Origin: Paenibacillus sediminis
Lineage (GTDB): Bacteria; Bacillota; Bacilli; Paenibacillales; Paenibacillaceae
DNA: 64,000 bases
Reading direction: 5' to 3'
Assembly (NCBI RefSeq): GCF_017873765.1
Contig: NZ_JAGGKP010000007.1
Location: forward strand, 1 to 64,000
The notes below the pieces were generated by a model. That model worked only from the letters and a program-made list of their open reading frames with translations, had not been told where the DNA came from and did not search any database. Each line of letters begins with the position of its first letter. The stretch's first letter is position 1. A program made the position numbers and the translations under genes. Positions 35,661 through 44,817 of this stretch are shown piece by piece.

Positions 35661-35727
35661 ATCACAAACCAATTGGTGAATACCAGTGAATCACCTTTTG
35701 GTATAATACATATTGAGGTGAAATATT

Positions 35728-36549
35728 TTGTTTAAAATGATTTGGACTTACTTTGTTATTTTCGTAGGCGCAGTCTCTATTGCCGTCGGCTTCAACTTAT
35801 TTCTAGTGCCGCATCATTTACTGAGCGGGGGCGTATCAGGATTATCCATGATTGTCGGATACTTCACATCTTTAGACATAAGCGTGATGTATTTCGTATT
35901 TAATATTCCGCTGCTAGTTGCCGGCTGGTTCAAGCTCGGTAGACGCTTTGTATCGCTAAGCATTCTTTCCGTAATTTTAACAACTTGGATGATTGCTATG
36001 ATCCCAGTTTGGCCAGCTACAGACGATTCACTACTCTCTGCAATATTTGGGGGAGTCCTTGTGGGTCTCGGCAGCGGCATTTCTTTTCGCGTTGGCGGTT
36101 CGTCCGGCGGATTTGATATACTCGGTTCTATCATTTCACATTCCCGTGATTTCCCAGTTGGCAGTGTACTCGTTGCCATCAATGGACTTGTCATTCTAGC
36201 TATGGGTTATCTTGAGAAAGACTGGAACTCAGCGCTCGCTTCCATGGCTTCTATTTATGTAGGCGGTAAAGTTGTTGATTTCATACATATCAGCCACATA
36301 AAAGTCACGGTATATATTATTACGAACCAAACAGAAGAACTTTTAAAAAGGCTGCTTACTCTGCACCGCGGTGTCACAAAAATTAAAACGGAAGGTGCTT
36401 ATTCTCACGTTGAAAAGGATATGCTAATGACTGTGACAACTCGTTATGAACTAGCAGAACTGCAACGTATCATTAAAGAAACCGATCCTAAAGCGTTTGT
36501 GAATATTGTGGAGACAGTAGGTGTAATGGGATCATTTCGTAAAAATTGA
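35728..36549 (+). CDS. YitT-family membrane protein (DUF161 + DUF2179)
   Basis: 273 residues: five to six membrane helices with the glycine-rich LLSGGVSGLSMI (about 31-42) and GSGISFRVGGSSGGFDI (about 114-130) repeats of the family, then a cytosolic ferredoxin-like DUF2179 domain (about 195-270, HRGVTKIKTEGAYS). Transport role unknown. Start is TTG at 35728, seven bases after GAGGTG. Upstream, TATAAT (35702-35707) and an inverted repeat GGTGA / TCACC lie in the promoter region. Confidence 0.88.
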   Translation: MFKMIWTYFVIFVGAVSIAVGFNLFLVPHHLLSGGVSGLSMIVGYFTSLDISVMYFVFNIPLLVAGWFKLGRRFVSLSILSVILTTWMIAMIPVWPATDDSLLSAIFGGVLVGLGSGISFRVGGSSGGFDILGSIISHSRDFPVGSVLVAINGLVILAMGYLEKDWNSALASMASIYVGGKVVDFIHISHIKVTVYIITNQTEELLKRLLTLHRGVTKIKTEGAYSHVEKDMLMTVTTRYELAELQRIIKETDPKAFVNIVETVGVMGSFRKN

Positions 36550-36571
36550 ATATTTGGAATAATTTTTTTAA

Positions 36572-36587
36572 TTGTTTTCGCTTACAA
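36572..36587. promoter_or_regulatory. Possible CcpA cre site
   Basis: The reverse complement TTGTAAGCGAAAACAA fits the cre consensus WTGNAANCGNWNNCW. It lies about 45 bp upstream of a TATAAT (about 36626-36631) ahead of the small gene at 36770. Match only; effect not known. Confidence 0.4.
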
Positions 36588-36769
36588 AGAGAAGTTTGCA
36601 AAGGTAAAAATGATTGCATCATGGTATAATATTAATATGCCTTGCTGCCTTCTCGATTCATGAATTTCTAAGCTTCCGCTTTCCCCCTTTTTACACAGGT
36701 TCTTGCTTTTCCAAAGACTTTAGAATGATTCTTTACATGAATGATTCCAAGTTGGAAAGGGTGATTGTT

Positions 36770-36964
36770 GTGGAAATGGAAACAGTAAAACTGTCAGAGA
36801 TTGTCATGAAGTGGTTCCCTGATATGATTCCTTTCTTAAAACAAAAGGAACTCAATTCCGTCATTGTACTCCGAGACGGAATGTCCATCTTGGAACCGGA
36901 AGATGCAATGGAGATTATTCAATACAGTATTCTTGAGCATCAAAATTCAGATCTTTTGCATTAA
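36770..36964 (+). CDS. Small hypothetical protein (64 aa)
   Basis: Unrecognised acidic protein: METVKLSEIVMKWFPD, then LKQKELNSVIVLRDGMSILE, then a helix EPEDAMEIIQYSILE. The frame is open back to 36614, but the upstream residues look non-coding and only GTG at 36770 has a well placed AAAGGGTGATT. No membrane segment. A strong terminator follows. It has its own promoter candidate (TATAAT near 36630). Confidence 0.6.
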   Translation: MEMETVKLSEIVMKWFPDMIPFLKQKELNSVIVLRDGMSILEPEDAMEIIQYSILEHQNSDLLH

Positions 36965-36973
36965 GCATGTAGA

Positions 36974-37014
36974 ACATGCCGCTTATCTTAGCTTTGAGAA
37001 GATAAGCGGCATGT
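36974..37014 (+). terminator. Rho-independent terminator
   Basis: ACATGCCGCTTATCTT / AAGATAAGCGGCATGT perfect 16-bp arms, followed by TTGTTTTTT. Confidence 0.93.
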
Positions 37015-37122
37015 TTGTTTTTTCGTCAAAAAAATGTAAATGGTTACAAAGATTTAATTTTCGTCACTGTGTTCATCCGATATAATTGAGAGGAGATAAC
37101 TTCAAGGGAGAGAGGACCGACA

Positions 37123-38292
37123 ATGAACATCTTATGGGCACTACTACTTATGGCAATCGGAAGTTCGGGGAATCATGCAACTGCACCAGAGGACAGCAAT
37201 TTTTCAAAAATTGTGCAATCTTCTGTGAGTGCGATCGTCATTCAATCTGGTCAAGGGCAAGTCAAGGAGGCAAGCGTATCCAATCCATCCGCAAAAGTTG
37301 ATGCCCCCAAAGTAAAAGGCATTTATGCTACCGCATACAGCGCCGGGGGTTCTCGCATGAATCAATTGATTGATTTGGTAGACAAGACGGAATTGAATGC
37401 AATGGTTATCGATATAAAAGATGACGCAGGATACATAACGTATAAGACAACAAATGAGAAGCTGAACAAGCTTGGCAATCCACAAAATTTCATATCTGAC
37501 ATGGATCAATTAATGCTTCGTCTCAAGAAACATAACATTTATCCCATCGCCAGAATTGTTGTATTCAAAGACACCGTGCTCGCCAAAAAAAATCCTAAGC
37601 TCTCCTTCGTTCAAAAAGACGGCAAAATATGGACGAACGGTAAAGGAGATGCGTTTGTAAATCCATATAACAAAGAAGTATGGGATTACAACGTCGAAAT
37701 AGCCAAGGAAGCGGCAAAACTCGGATTCAAAGAAATCCAGTTTGACTACGTTCGTTTTCCTGAAGGCTTCGAGAAAAGAGCAAATTCTTTAACTTATACC
37801 AAGAACAATGAAACTCGTGTTCAAGTTGTTTCCGATTTTGTACAGTATGCCCGCACACAATTAGCTCCGCTTGGAGTACGTGTCTCAGTAGACATTTTTG
37901 GCTATGCTGCATCCGTACCTGCTGCTGAAGGCATTGGCCAAGATTTTGTGAAAATTTCCAAAAATGTAGATGTCATTTCTCCTATGATCTATCCAAGTCA
38001 TTACACAACCGGCTGGTTTGGTGCGAAAGACCCAGATAAAGCTCCTTATCAAACGATTAAAGGGTCCTTAGAGGATACACATAAAAAACTAAGTACGATC
38101 AGTAATGAGAAACCTATTATTCGTCCATGGATACAGGATTTTACTGCAAGCTGGCTCGGAAAAGGGCACTATATTAAATATGGTAAACAAGAAGTTGAAG
38201 AACAGATACGCGCTCTCAATGAAATGAACGTTGACGAATACCTTTTATGGAATGCCAACAATCGTTACACACCAGGTGTTGATTACAAATAA
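37123..38292 (+). CDS. Putative glycoside hydrolase (DUF4015), secreted
   Basis: 389 residues. N-terminal hydrophobic helix MNILWALLLMAIGSS (signal or anchor), a linker to about 62, then a TIM-barrel-like DUF4015 domain starting KVKGIYATAYSAGG. Family marks: VIDIKDDAGYITYK (about 95-108), EIQFDYVRFPEGF (about 204-216; acidic active-site candidates) and ISPMIYPSHY. It probably acts on cell-wall or capsule sugar outside the cell; substrate unknown. TATAAT at about 37080 lies upstream. The MATE gene follows 36 bp later without a terminator. Confidence 0.85.
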   Translation: MNILWALLLMAIGSSGNHATAPEDSNFSKIVQSSVSAIVIQSGQGQVKEASVSNPSAKVDAPKVKGIYATAYSAGGSRMNQLIDLVDKTELNAMVIDIKDDAGYITYKTTNEKLNKLGNPQNFISDMDQLMLRLKKHNIYPIARIVVFKDTVLAKKNPKLSFVQKDGKIWTNGKGDAFVNPYNKEVWDYNVEIAKEAAKLGFKEIQFDYVRFPEGFEKRANSLTYTKNNETRVQVVSDFVQYARTQLAPLGVRVSVDIFGYAASVPAAEGIGQDFVKISKNVDVISPMIYPSHYTTGWFGAKDPDKAPYQTIKGSLEDTHKKLSTISNEKPIIRPWIQDFTASWLGKGHYIKYGKQEVEEQIRALNEMNVDEYLLWNANNRYTPGVDYK

Positions 38293-38328
38293 TAAGATCG
38301 TCAATTTAGAAGGGACCTCTGCTGTACC

Positions 38329-39681
38329 ATGAAAGAAACATTTTCTATAAAGCAAAAGTTTAAGCAATTTTTCATCATACTTATTCCAATATTAATTACA
38401 CAGATCACCATGTCAGCGATGTTGTTCTTCGATACGTACATGTCAGGCAGATCGAGCGCTGAAGATTTAGCTGGCGTAGCCATTGGTTCTAGCTTATGGG
38501 TACCGATGCAAAGCGGTCTCAACGGCATTTTGATGGGCATATCACCAATTGTATCTCAGCTGGTCGGAGCTGGTAAACGTGACAAAGTTGCGTTTAATGT
38601 GATGCAGGCATTAATGCTGTCATTCGTTGTATCAGTTGTTGTTCTGCTCATAGGGGGATTTCTGCTTTCCCCCGTGCTGGCAGGGATGAAATTAGAGAGT
38701 TATGTACATCATGTCGCCTTCTATTTTCTCGTTTCACTTGCAGCGGGAGTTATTCCGCTGTTTGGTTACACCGTACTGCGAAGCTTTATCGATGCTCTAG
38801 GACAAACGAGAATATCGATGCGAATTACATTAATATCATTGCCGCTCAATGTAGCGGCTAATTATGTTTTGATCTACGGGAAGCTTGGCTTTCCTAGGTT
38901 TGGAGGAATAGGCGCAGGAATGGCATCAGCCTTTACGTACTGGTGCATCTTCACAATCGCCACCCTATGCGTCCATCGTTTGCAGCCATTTGCTGGATAT
39001 GGAGTATTCCGCAAATGGTACAGAATCTCTCTAACCAAATGGAAAGAGCTCTTGAAAATTGGTGTCCCCATTGGCTTTGCGACGTTCTTCGAAACAACGA
39101 TTTTCGCAGCTGTTACACTGCTTATGAGTCGGTTCGATACAATTACCATCGCATCTCACCAAGCAGCGATGAACTTCGCAACCACTTTGTATATGATTCC
39201 GCTAAGCATCTGTTTGTCATTAACGATCTTGGTAGGCTACGAAACAGGAGCTAAGCGGCTTAAAGATGCTAAACAATACAGTATTATCGGCATTAGTACG
39301 GCTGTCTGCATGTCGATATTGACGGCGGTGTTCCTTCTTCTGTTCAAGCATCAAGTGGCTGCTCTCTATTCAACAGAAAATCGTGTCATTGAGCTCACGC
39401 AGCATTTTCTCCTGTACGCCATTTTCTTTCAGTTGTCCGATGCGATTGCAACCCCGACTCAGGGCGTGCTTCGAGGCTATAAAGACGTAAATCCAGCATT
39501 TATCATTACGTTAATCTCCTACTGGATTATCGGACTGCCGACAGGGTATTACCTGGGTAATTATACTTATTGGGGCGCTTACGGTTATTGGATCGGTCTA
39601 ATTACTGGACTTGCCGTTGGAGCTGTACTTCTGCTCCGAAGACTTGTCATCGTGCAGCGCAAAGTTGTGCTTGAGAGCTGA
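38329..39681 (+). CDS. MATE-family efflux transporter
   Basis: 450 residues, twelve membrane helices in two six-helix halves. The N-terminal PILITQITMSAMLFFDTYMS pattern and paired G-x-G-P-like helices are typical of the NorM branch, which exports cationic drugs in exchange for sodium or protons. The ribosome site AGAAGGGA is about 14 bases before the ATG, rather far, hinting at coupling to the preceding hydrolase gene. Own terminator downstream. Confidence 0.9.
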   Translation: MKETFSIKQKFKQFFIILIPILITQITMSAMLFFDTYMSGRSSAEDLAGVAIGSSLWVPMQSGLNGILMGISPIVSQLVGAGKRDKVAFNVMQALMLSFVVSVVVLLIGGFLLSPVLAGMKLESYVHHVAFYFLVSLAAGVIPLFGYTVLRSFIDALGQTRISMRITLISLPLNVAANYVLIYGKLGFPRFGGIGAGMASAFTYWCIFTIATLCVHRLQPFAGYGVFRKWYRISLTKWKELLKIGVPIGFATFFETTIFAAVTLLMSRFDTITIASHQAAMNFATTLYMIPLSICLSLTILVGYETGAKRLKDAKQYSIIGISTAVCMSILTAVFLLLFKHQVAALYSTENRVIELTQHFLLYAIFFQLSDAIATPTQGVLRGYKDVNPAFIITLISYWIIGLPTGYYLGNYTYWGAYGYWIGLITGLAVGAVLLLRRLVIVQRKVVLES

Positions 39682-39700
39682 GTTATTGTTTCCGCAAATG

Positions 39701-39736
39701 AAAAGGCCGTTCCCATTCGCTATGGGACGGCCTTTT
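39701..39736. terminator. Bidirectional terminator
   Basis: AAAAGGCCGTTCCCAT / ATGGGACGGCCTTTT hairpin between the MATE gene and the convergent small gene. Confidence 0.9.
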
Positions 39737-39753
39737 CTGTTTATGAAATGAAT

Positions 39754-39963
39754 TTATGAGTTCTTTGTTTCAATGAGGTAACCTGAGCCAGGATTCAGTC
39801 GTTTCTTCTCCACAATACTAATTTCCTTTAACTGCGGGACGCTTAAGAAATGACGCTCTACGTGTTCCTCAACACTGCTAAACGCTTGTTCATCTGTTTC
39901 AGCAGCGACGATCAACGTTAGGAATCCTTTATCTGTGTCCACTTCAATACGGTATAATAACAT
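39754..39963 (-). CDS. Small conserved-looking protein, DUF3906-like
   Basis: 69 residues: MLLYRIEVDTDKGFLTLIVA, AETDEQAFSSVEEHVERHFL, then a strand-rich end. The alternating strand-helix-strand arrangement resembles a small ferredoxin-like or DUF3906-type protein of Bacillales; I hold the family name loosely. ATG at 39963 is seven bases after AGGAGG. It lies 11 bp after pfkA and is probably in the same transcript. Confidence 0.65.
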   Translation of the reverse strand: MLLYRIEVDTDKGFLTLIVAAETDEQAFSSVEEHVERHFLSVPQLKEISIVEKKRLNPGSGYLIETKNS

Positions 39964-39974
39964 TTGCAATCCTC

Positions 39975-40946
39975 CTACTGAGATAAGCGTTGTGCCAATT
40001 CATACATTTCCATATTGAATTCTTTTTTCGTATTCACGACTATATCGAAATCGGTGAGTACTAATTCTCCTTTCACAAGCCCGCACGCTTTGCCAGACTC
40101 ACCTTCGATCAGTTTGCGTACTGCAAAGTCGCCGAGACGACTAGCGAGATTGCGATCAAATGGTGTTGGCGCTCCTCCGCGCTGAATATGGCCGAGAACT
40201 GTAACTCTTGGTTCATAGTCTGGACAGAGCTCATGGATCAATTTCCCAATGTCTTCTCCGCGTCCAACCCCTTCAGCCACTAAGAGAATGGAGTGTCTCT
40301 TCCCTTTTTCAAAATTGTTACGCATTCGATCTGCTACTTCCTGCATATTGTATGTTACTTCCGGTACGAGGATGGTTTCAGCACCAGAGGCGAGCCCAGC
40401 ATGCAGAGCGATATCACCGCAGTAACGGCCCATGACCTCAACAATCGAAGAACGCTCATGAGATGACATCGTATCGCGTAATTTGTTCACCGCGTCGACG
40501 ACAACATTTACGGCCGTATCAAATCCGATCGTAAAGTCTGTATATGGAATATCATTGTCGATCGTACCCGGCAGTCCCATCGTTCGAATACCAAGCTTGT
40601 TTAATTTATTAGCTCCTTGATATGAACCGTCACCGCCAATCACGACAAGACCGTCAATTCCTCGTTCTCGTAAAATTTCCGCAGCCTTTTGCTGACCTTC
40701 TGCTCTCATAAATTCCATACACCTGGCTGACTGGAGTATCGTACCGCCACGCTGAATGATATCTCCTACACTTCGGAGGTCCATTGGAAAAATATCATCG
40801 TGAATGAGTCCATGATACCCGCGCTGAATTCCAAAAACCTCTAAGCCAAAATATAACCCGCTCCTTACTACGGCACGCACAGCTGCATTCATACCTTGAG
40901 AATCACCGCCGCTAGTTAATACTGCAATTTTCTTAACTGCTGACAT
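39975..40946 (-). CDS. pfkA: 6-phosphofructokinase (ATP-dependent)
   Basis: 323-residue glycolytic enzyme converting fructose 6-phosphate to the 1,6-bisphosphate. AVLTSGGDSQGMNAAVRAVV (9-28) and VVIGGDGSYQGANKL (about 100-114) bind ATP; GLPGTIDNDIPYTDFTIGFD (about 124-143) holds the catalytic aspartate; LGHIQRGGAPTPFDR is the standard effector/subunit motif. Length matches Bacillus PfkA (319). In Bacillus it pairs with pyk; here a terpene-synthase-like gene precedes it and a small gene follows. Confidence 0.95.
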   Translation of the reverse strand: MSAVKKIAVLTSGGDSQGMNAAVRAVVRSGLYFGLEVFGIQRGYHGLIHDDIFPMDLRSVGDIIQRGGTILQSARCMEFMRAEGQQKAAEILRERGIDGLVVIGGDGSYQGANKLNKLGIRTMGLPGTIDNDIPYTDFTIGFDTAVNVVVDAVNKLRDTMSSHERSSIVEVMGRYCGDIALHAGLASGAETILVPEVTYNMQEVADRMRNNFEKGKRHSILLVAEGVGRGEDIGKLIHELCPDYEPRVTVLGHIQRGGAPTPFDRNLASRLGDFAVRKLIEGESGKACGLVKGELVLTDFDIVVNTKKEFNMEMYELAQRLSQ

Positions 40947-40961
40947 GATGTACTCCTCCTC

Positions 40962-42050
40962 TTATTTCTCATACATATGTTTACGAATCCAGCGACTGTT
41001 CACAAAAAAGAACAAACGCGTCATTGGACTCTTCTTCATCAGACGTTTGGAAACGGCGCGAACTTCTTGCTGCTCGCTTACTTTCGGATCGGATAAGTAT
41101 AATGCCAAGAGTCCTTCGATGATCATACGATGAAATGATGAAGCAGGTATAGTTGTAGCATCCTTTCTCGCCCATTCTACAATTTTGGCGATTCGGTCTA
41201 ACATCATTTGGCTGTTGTCATAGTAGTTACAGAAATTCAAGTCACCGCCAATTCGATCCTCGTCTTGATCAATTAAGTAATCCAACATAATATGCAGGCT
41301 GCAAATATGCGGAAAATAAGCAGCATAAATTTGTGATGCTTCATCGTCATGCAAGCGAGGTTGACTCGCAGCTAAAAACAGCATAAATACACCAAGTGTA
41401 GAGCCTGTTGCAGCTGCAAATTCGTTCCACTGTAAATGAGGCGTTCTATGCTTATGAATAGTCCACCATTTGAGCAGTGCTGGTTCCCTAAGTTCAGGAC
41501 GAATATGCTTGTACACCTGCAAATCTGTGTAAAGCTTCACCAAATCCTGAATATAAGGCAGCACAGAAGGATAGCTGGGCAATTGCCGGATATATGTCTG
41601 ACAAGTTGTAACTAATGCATGCAAATATCCGCCGTCATTCTGCTCTTGATGCAAAGCATAATAGTTCACCAGCTCTGCAGAAGGATCGACTGCATCTAGC
41701 ATCGATTGATGGAGCAACCGAAAATCATCGCCATCCATCGACGTGCTTCGATCACACAAATTGTCTAAATAATCGCTAATTGTCTGGTAGGCAACAATTA
41801 AAGGAATGAGAATATGTCGACCTGGCAAATTCACTGCCGCGTAAACAGCCCCGCCTTCACAGTGGAACTGTTTAGTTGCTATGCTTGCGAGCGCTTGTTT
41901 TCTTAGCTCAGGATCAGGAATCAACTTAGCGGTTTCACGCCACTTGTCTAATTCCGTCCTTACTTCAGGCAATATGTATTTGTACACCCGGTTCATAAGA
42001 ACTACAGCACTTCGCGGAGCTTGGTAACGACGATCCTCTTTGTAATTCAA
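40962..42050 (-). CDS. ytpB: YtpB-like large terpene synthase (DUF2600)
   Basis: 362 residues, all-helical. B. subtilis YtpB cyclises tetraprenyl diphosphate to tetraprenyl-beta-curcumene in sesquarterpene synthesis. Shared marks: FHCEGGAVYAAVNLP (about 62-76), DYLDNLCDRST (about 93-103) and DYLIDQDEDRIGGDLNFCNY (about 259-278), which carry the acidic metal ligands. Start: TTG at 42050, eight bases after GGAGG; GTG at 42065 is the alternative. Located 15 bp upstream of pfkA in the same direction. Confidence 0.87.
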   Translation of the reverse strand: MNYKEDRRYQAPRSAVVLMNRVYKYILPEVRTELDKWRETAKLIPDPELRKQALASIATKQFHCEGGAVYAAVNLPGRHILIPLIVAYQTISDYLDNLCDRSTSMDGDDFRLLHQSMLDAVDPSAELVNYYALHQEQNDGGYLHALVTTCQTYIRQLPSYPSVLPYIQDLVKLYTDLQVYKHIRPELREPALLKWWTIHKHRTPHLQWNEFAAATGSTLGVFMLFLAASQPRLHDDEASQIYAAYFPHICSLHIMLDYLIDQDEDRIGGDLNFCNYYDNSQMMLDRIAKIVEWARKDATTIPASSFHRMIIEGLLALYLSDPKVSEQQEVRAVSKRLMKKSPMTRLFFFVNSRWIRKHMYEK

Positions 42051-42251
42051 TGGTTGTGCCTCCACATTTCTGTCTACAAATCATATATCTAAATACATCT
42101 ATTATAATATGTTCCCACTTATTCGACAATTAACAAAAATACAGTCGTCATCACATTCATTCTTTTGAAGGCAGCACTTCAATATTACTCCGAAAATGTC
42201 GACATTATGTTATACTAGCTTTATTTCAAATGCACAAAGGAGTCGTTTGCC

Positions 42252-43571
42252 ATGACATCTCAGAAACCGCTCTCATGGGGACGGTTATTTTCTTTTTTTG
42301 TGCCGCTTGGGATCTCTGCATCTCTTGTAACGATCTCGCATGTTATTATCAACAGTACCCTTGCCCAATCTGCAGACCAGGCGACTGTCATTGCCAGCTA
42401 TTCCATAGCACTTAGTTTGCTGACCATCACGGAACGTCCATCGACGTTACTTCGGCAGACTTGTTCAACCCTAGTTCGAGATCGAACTTCTTTCCGCGCT
42501 ATAACTCAGGTGACGAACATCTTTCTAGCATTCGTGCTGCTCATCGGATTTCTAATTGTATATACTCCTGTCGGAACTAGTATTTTCGGCTCTATATTTG
42601 GAGTAGAGGAACATATGCTCCCGCATGTTGTGGCGGTCTATCAAGTGTTAATGTTCGTTAGCATTTTTTCAGTCATTCGTAATATCTATCAAGGCGTTCT
42701 CATTACCAATAATCATACAAAATGGCTTACGATTGGGATGGTCATTCGGCTGGCAGGGATGTACTTTCTCTCGCTATATTTCATTCACACTAACAACGTG
42801 AAGAGCGGTACCGTCGGAGCGGTCATCTTCTTAGCCGGCATGATCATTGAAGCAGCTGTGAGCTTCTGGGAAGGACGAAGCATTGTAAAGCGAATGCCTG
42901 TTAGATCAGAACATCTTCCCTCCCAAACAAGGGCAGATATTTACCGATTTTATAAACCGCTGCTCTTATCTTCTGTAGTCGCTTTATTCATCAGCCCAGT
43001 AACCAATATTATTCTCGGTAAAACAAGCGGCGTTGCCCTAGCCATATCCGCTTTTGCGGTAGCGGGCAGCTTGATGCAGCTGATGCTCAGCTTTTTTACA
43101 TACATCCATCAAGTCGTCCTCAACTATTATCAAGTCGACGCAGTAATCGTGAGGAAATTTATTCTTGTCATCGGTTTCATTCCATTTCTTATGCTGATTG
43201 GAGTCGCATATACTCCTATCGGATATTGGGTGCTAGAAGTCGTCATGCATGTAAGAGGAGAGCTTCTAATACAAAGCTTACATACTTTGCAAACATTTAT
43301 CCTTTATCCGCTTATTATGCCGTGGCTTGATTATGGAAATGGACTAATTCTTCTAAGCGGACGAACGAAAACGATGTTTCGCTCACAAACGGCTAACGCG
43401 ATCTGCACAATTGTCATTCTTTTGTTGCTTGCTGCAACTGTACCTGAGTGGAACGGTATGATTGGAGCAATCGCTCAGTCATTCGGACTGCTCGCTGAAT
43501 TTACGATTGTAACTCTCGTCAATAGACTATCACATAAACAATATTCAACAGATCGGAGTTTTGACGCATGA
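42252..43571 (+). CDS. Multi-pass membrane protein, MATE/flippase-like
   Basis: 439 residues, about twelve helices. The overall pattern (two bundles, TERPSTLLRQTCSTLVRD in the first cytosolic loop) resembles the MOP superfamily, closest in feel to ANKH/polysaccharide flippase-like proteins; exact family uncertain. CAAAGGAG lies ten bases before the ATG. It overlaps the following MFS gene by ATGA, so two different transporters are made together. Confidence 0.75.
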   Translation: MTSQKPLSWGRLFSFFVPLGISASLVTISHVIINSTLAQSADQATVIASYSIALSLLTITERPSTLLRQTCSTLVRDRTSFRAITQVTNIFLAFVLLIGFLIVYTPVGTSIFGSIFGVEEHMLPHVVAVYQVLMFVSIFSVIRNIYQGVLITNNHTKWLTIGMVIRLAGMYFLSLYFIHTNNVKSGTVGAVIFLAGMIIEAAVSFWEGRSIVKRMPVRSEHLPSQTRADIYRFYKPLLLSSVVALFISPVTNIILGKTSGVALAISAFAVAGSLMQLMLSFFTYIHQVVLNYYQVDAVIVRKFILVIGFIPFLMLIGVAYTPIGYWVLEVVMHVRGELLIQSLHTLQTFILYPLIMPWLDYGNGLILLSGRTKTMFRSQTANAICTIVILLLLAATVPEWNGMIGAIAQSFGLLAEFTIVTLVNRLSHKQYSTDRSFDA

Positions 43572-44734
43572 ACCAGCGCTCTGAAGCCCACGCTGAACAA
43601 AATTGGCTGAGGGCATTTACATTTATGTTATTTGGAAACAGTGTCCTTGTCGTATCTTTCTTCCCGCTTTTTTACAGCCACATAGGCTTCAGCAGTTCAC
43701 AAATCGGACTGCTGTATGCGATTGGGCCGCTCATCTCCATTTTCTCCAATATGTTCTGGAGCATTGCGAGCGATCGGTATAAGACGATCAAAAAAATACT
43801 AATCATCCTTACGATTGGCCAGCTTATTATGGCTTTGGTTTTGTATACGGCTTCATCGTTTGCAGTTGTGTTCGTCGTCATATCGTTTCTTTATTTTTTC
43901 TATTATCCTGCTTTTCCGTTAACAGATACGTTATCTATCGTAACCGCACATAAATATGGAAGAAATTTCACTGTCATTCGTATTTTCGGATCTATCGGCT
44001 ACGCCTTTTTTGCACTGACCGTCGGATACATATTAACGAACATAGGAACCACTTGGACGATAGCCATTTGTGCAGCTATTACTTTTACCGCTCTTCTCTT
44101 TGCATTCAAAATTAAAGATCAACCAGGCTCGGTCAACAAAATGGATCTGTCGGGATTATGGGGAATTATTCGGAGTAAAGAGGTATTGTTATTTTTCATT
44201 TTTGTATTCTGCCTTGCGCTTGGTCATCGAATGAATGAAGCATTTCTTACCATTGCTCTGCATGATTTAGGTTCAAGTGAAGGCATTGTCGGCTGGGCGC
44301 TCGTCATGTCCTCTTTAAGCGAGATCCCTGTTTTCTTTCTGCTTAGCAAATATGGTGACAAATTTAAAGAGCTTCCGCTGATCGCTTTTGCAAGCTTTAT
44401 GTATGCGGTTCGCTTCTTGCTCATGAGCCTGACCGATTCACCCATAGGAATTGTATTCATCCAAGGTCTGCACAGCTTAACTTTCGGTATTTTTTACGTC
44501 ACTGCTGTCCGTTATTTATCTCGAATCATACCGCCGGATTTCCGGGCTACCGGGATGGCGTTATATACGATCGCTTGGTCGAGCGCATCAGGTCTGCTAA
44601 GCGGTACATTCGGAGGTATCATTTACGAACATGTAGGCCGATCGGATTTTTATTTAGTTGCGGTAGCCTTTTCGATTGTGGCCTTTATCGGTTTCCTGAT
44701 GAAGCATCTCTTTATCAAAGAAACGATTTCTTGA
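43568..44734 (+). CDS. MFS transporter (MFS_1-like)
   Basis: 388 residues, twelve helices. Helix 2-3 loop carries SIASDRYKTIKKILI, a D-R-x-x-x-K-K variant of the MFS loop motif; YYPAFPLTDTLSIVTAHKYG and RIFGSIGYAFFALTVG match the nucleoside/phenylpropionate-permease-like group (PF12832). Substrate unknown. Translationally coupled (ATGA) to the flippase-like gene. No clear terminator before the nitroreductase gene. Confidence 0.82.
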   Translation: MNQRSEAHAEQNWLRAFTFMLFGNSVLVVSFFPLFYSHIGFSSSQIGLLYAIGPLISIFSNMFWSIASDRYKTIKKILIILTIGQLIMALVLYTASSFAVVFVVISFLYFFYYPAFPLTDTLSIVTAHKYGRNFTVIRIFGSIGYAFFALTVGYILTNIGTTWTIAICAAITFTALLFAFKIKDQPGSVNKMDLSGLWGIIRSKEVLLFFIFVFCLALGHRMNEAFLTIALHDLGSSEGIVGWALVMSSLSEIPVFFLLSKYGDKFKELPLIAFASFMYAVRFLLMSLTDSPIGIVFIQGLHSLTFGIFYVTAVRYLSRIIPPDFRATGMALYTIAWSSASGLLSGTFGGIIYEHVGRSDFYLVAVAFSIVAFIGFLMKHLFIKETIS

Positions 44735-44817
44735 AATGACGCTTCTTTCCGTTTACAATGAATGATGTCAGAATCATGATCTGGTTTTAGTACCTAGTCG
44801 TAAAAGGTGGGAAATTG

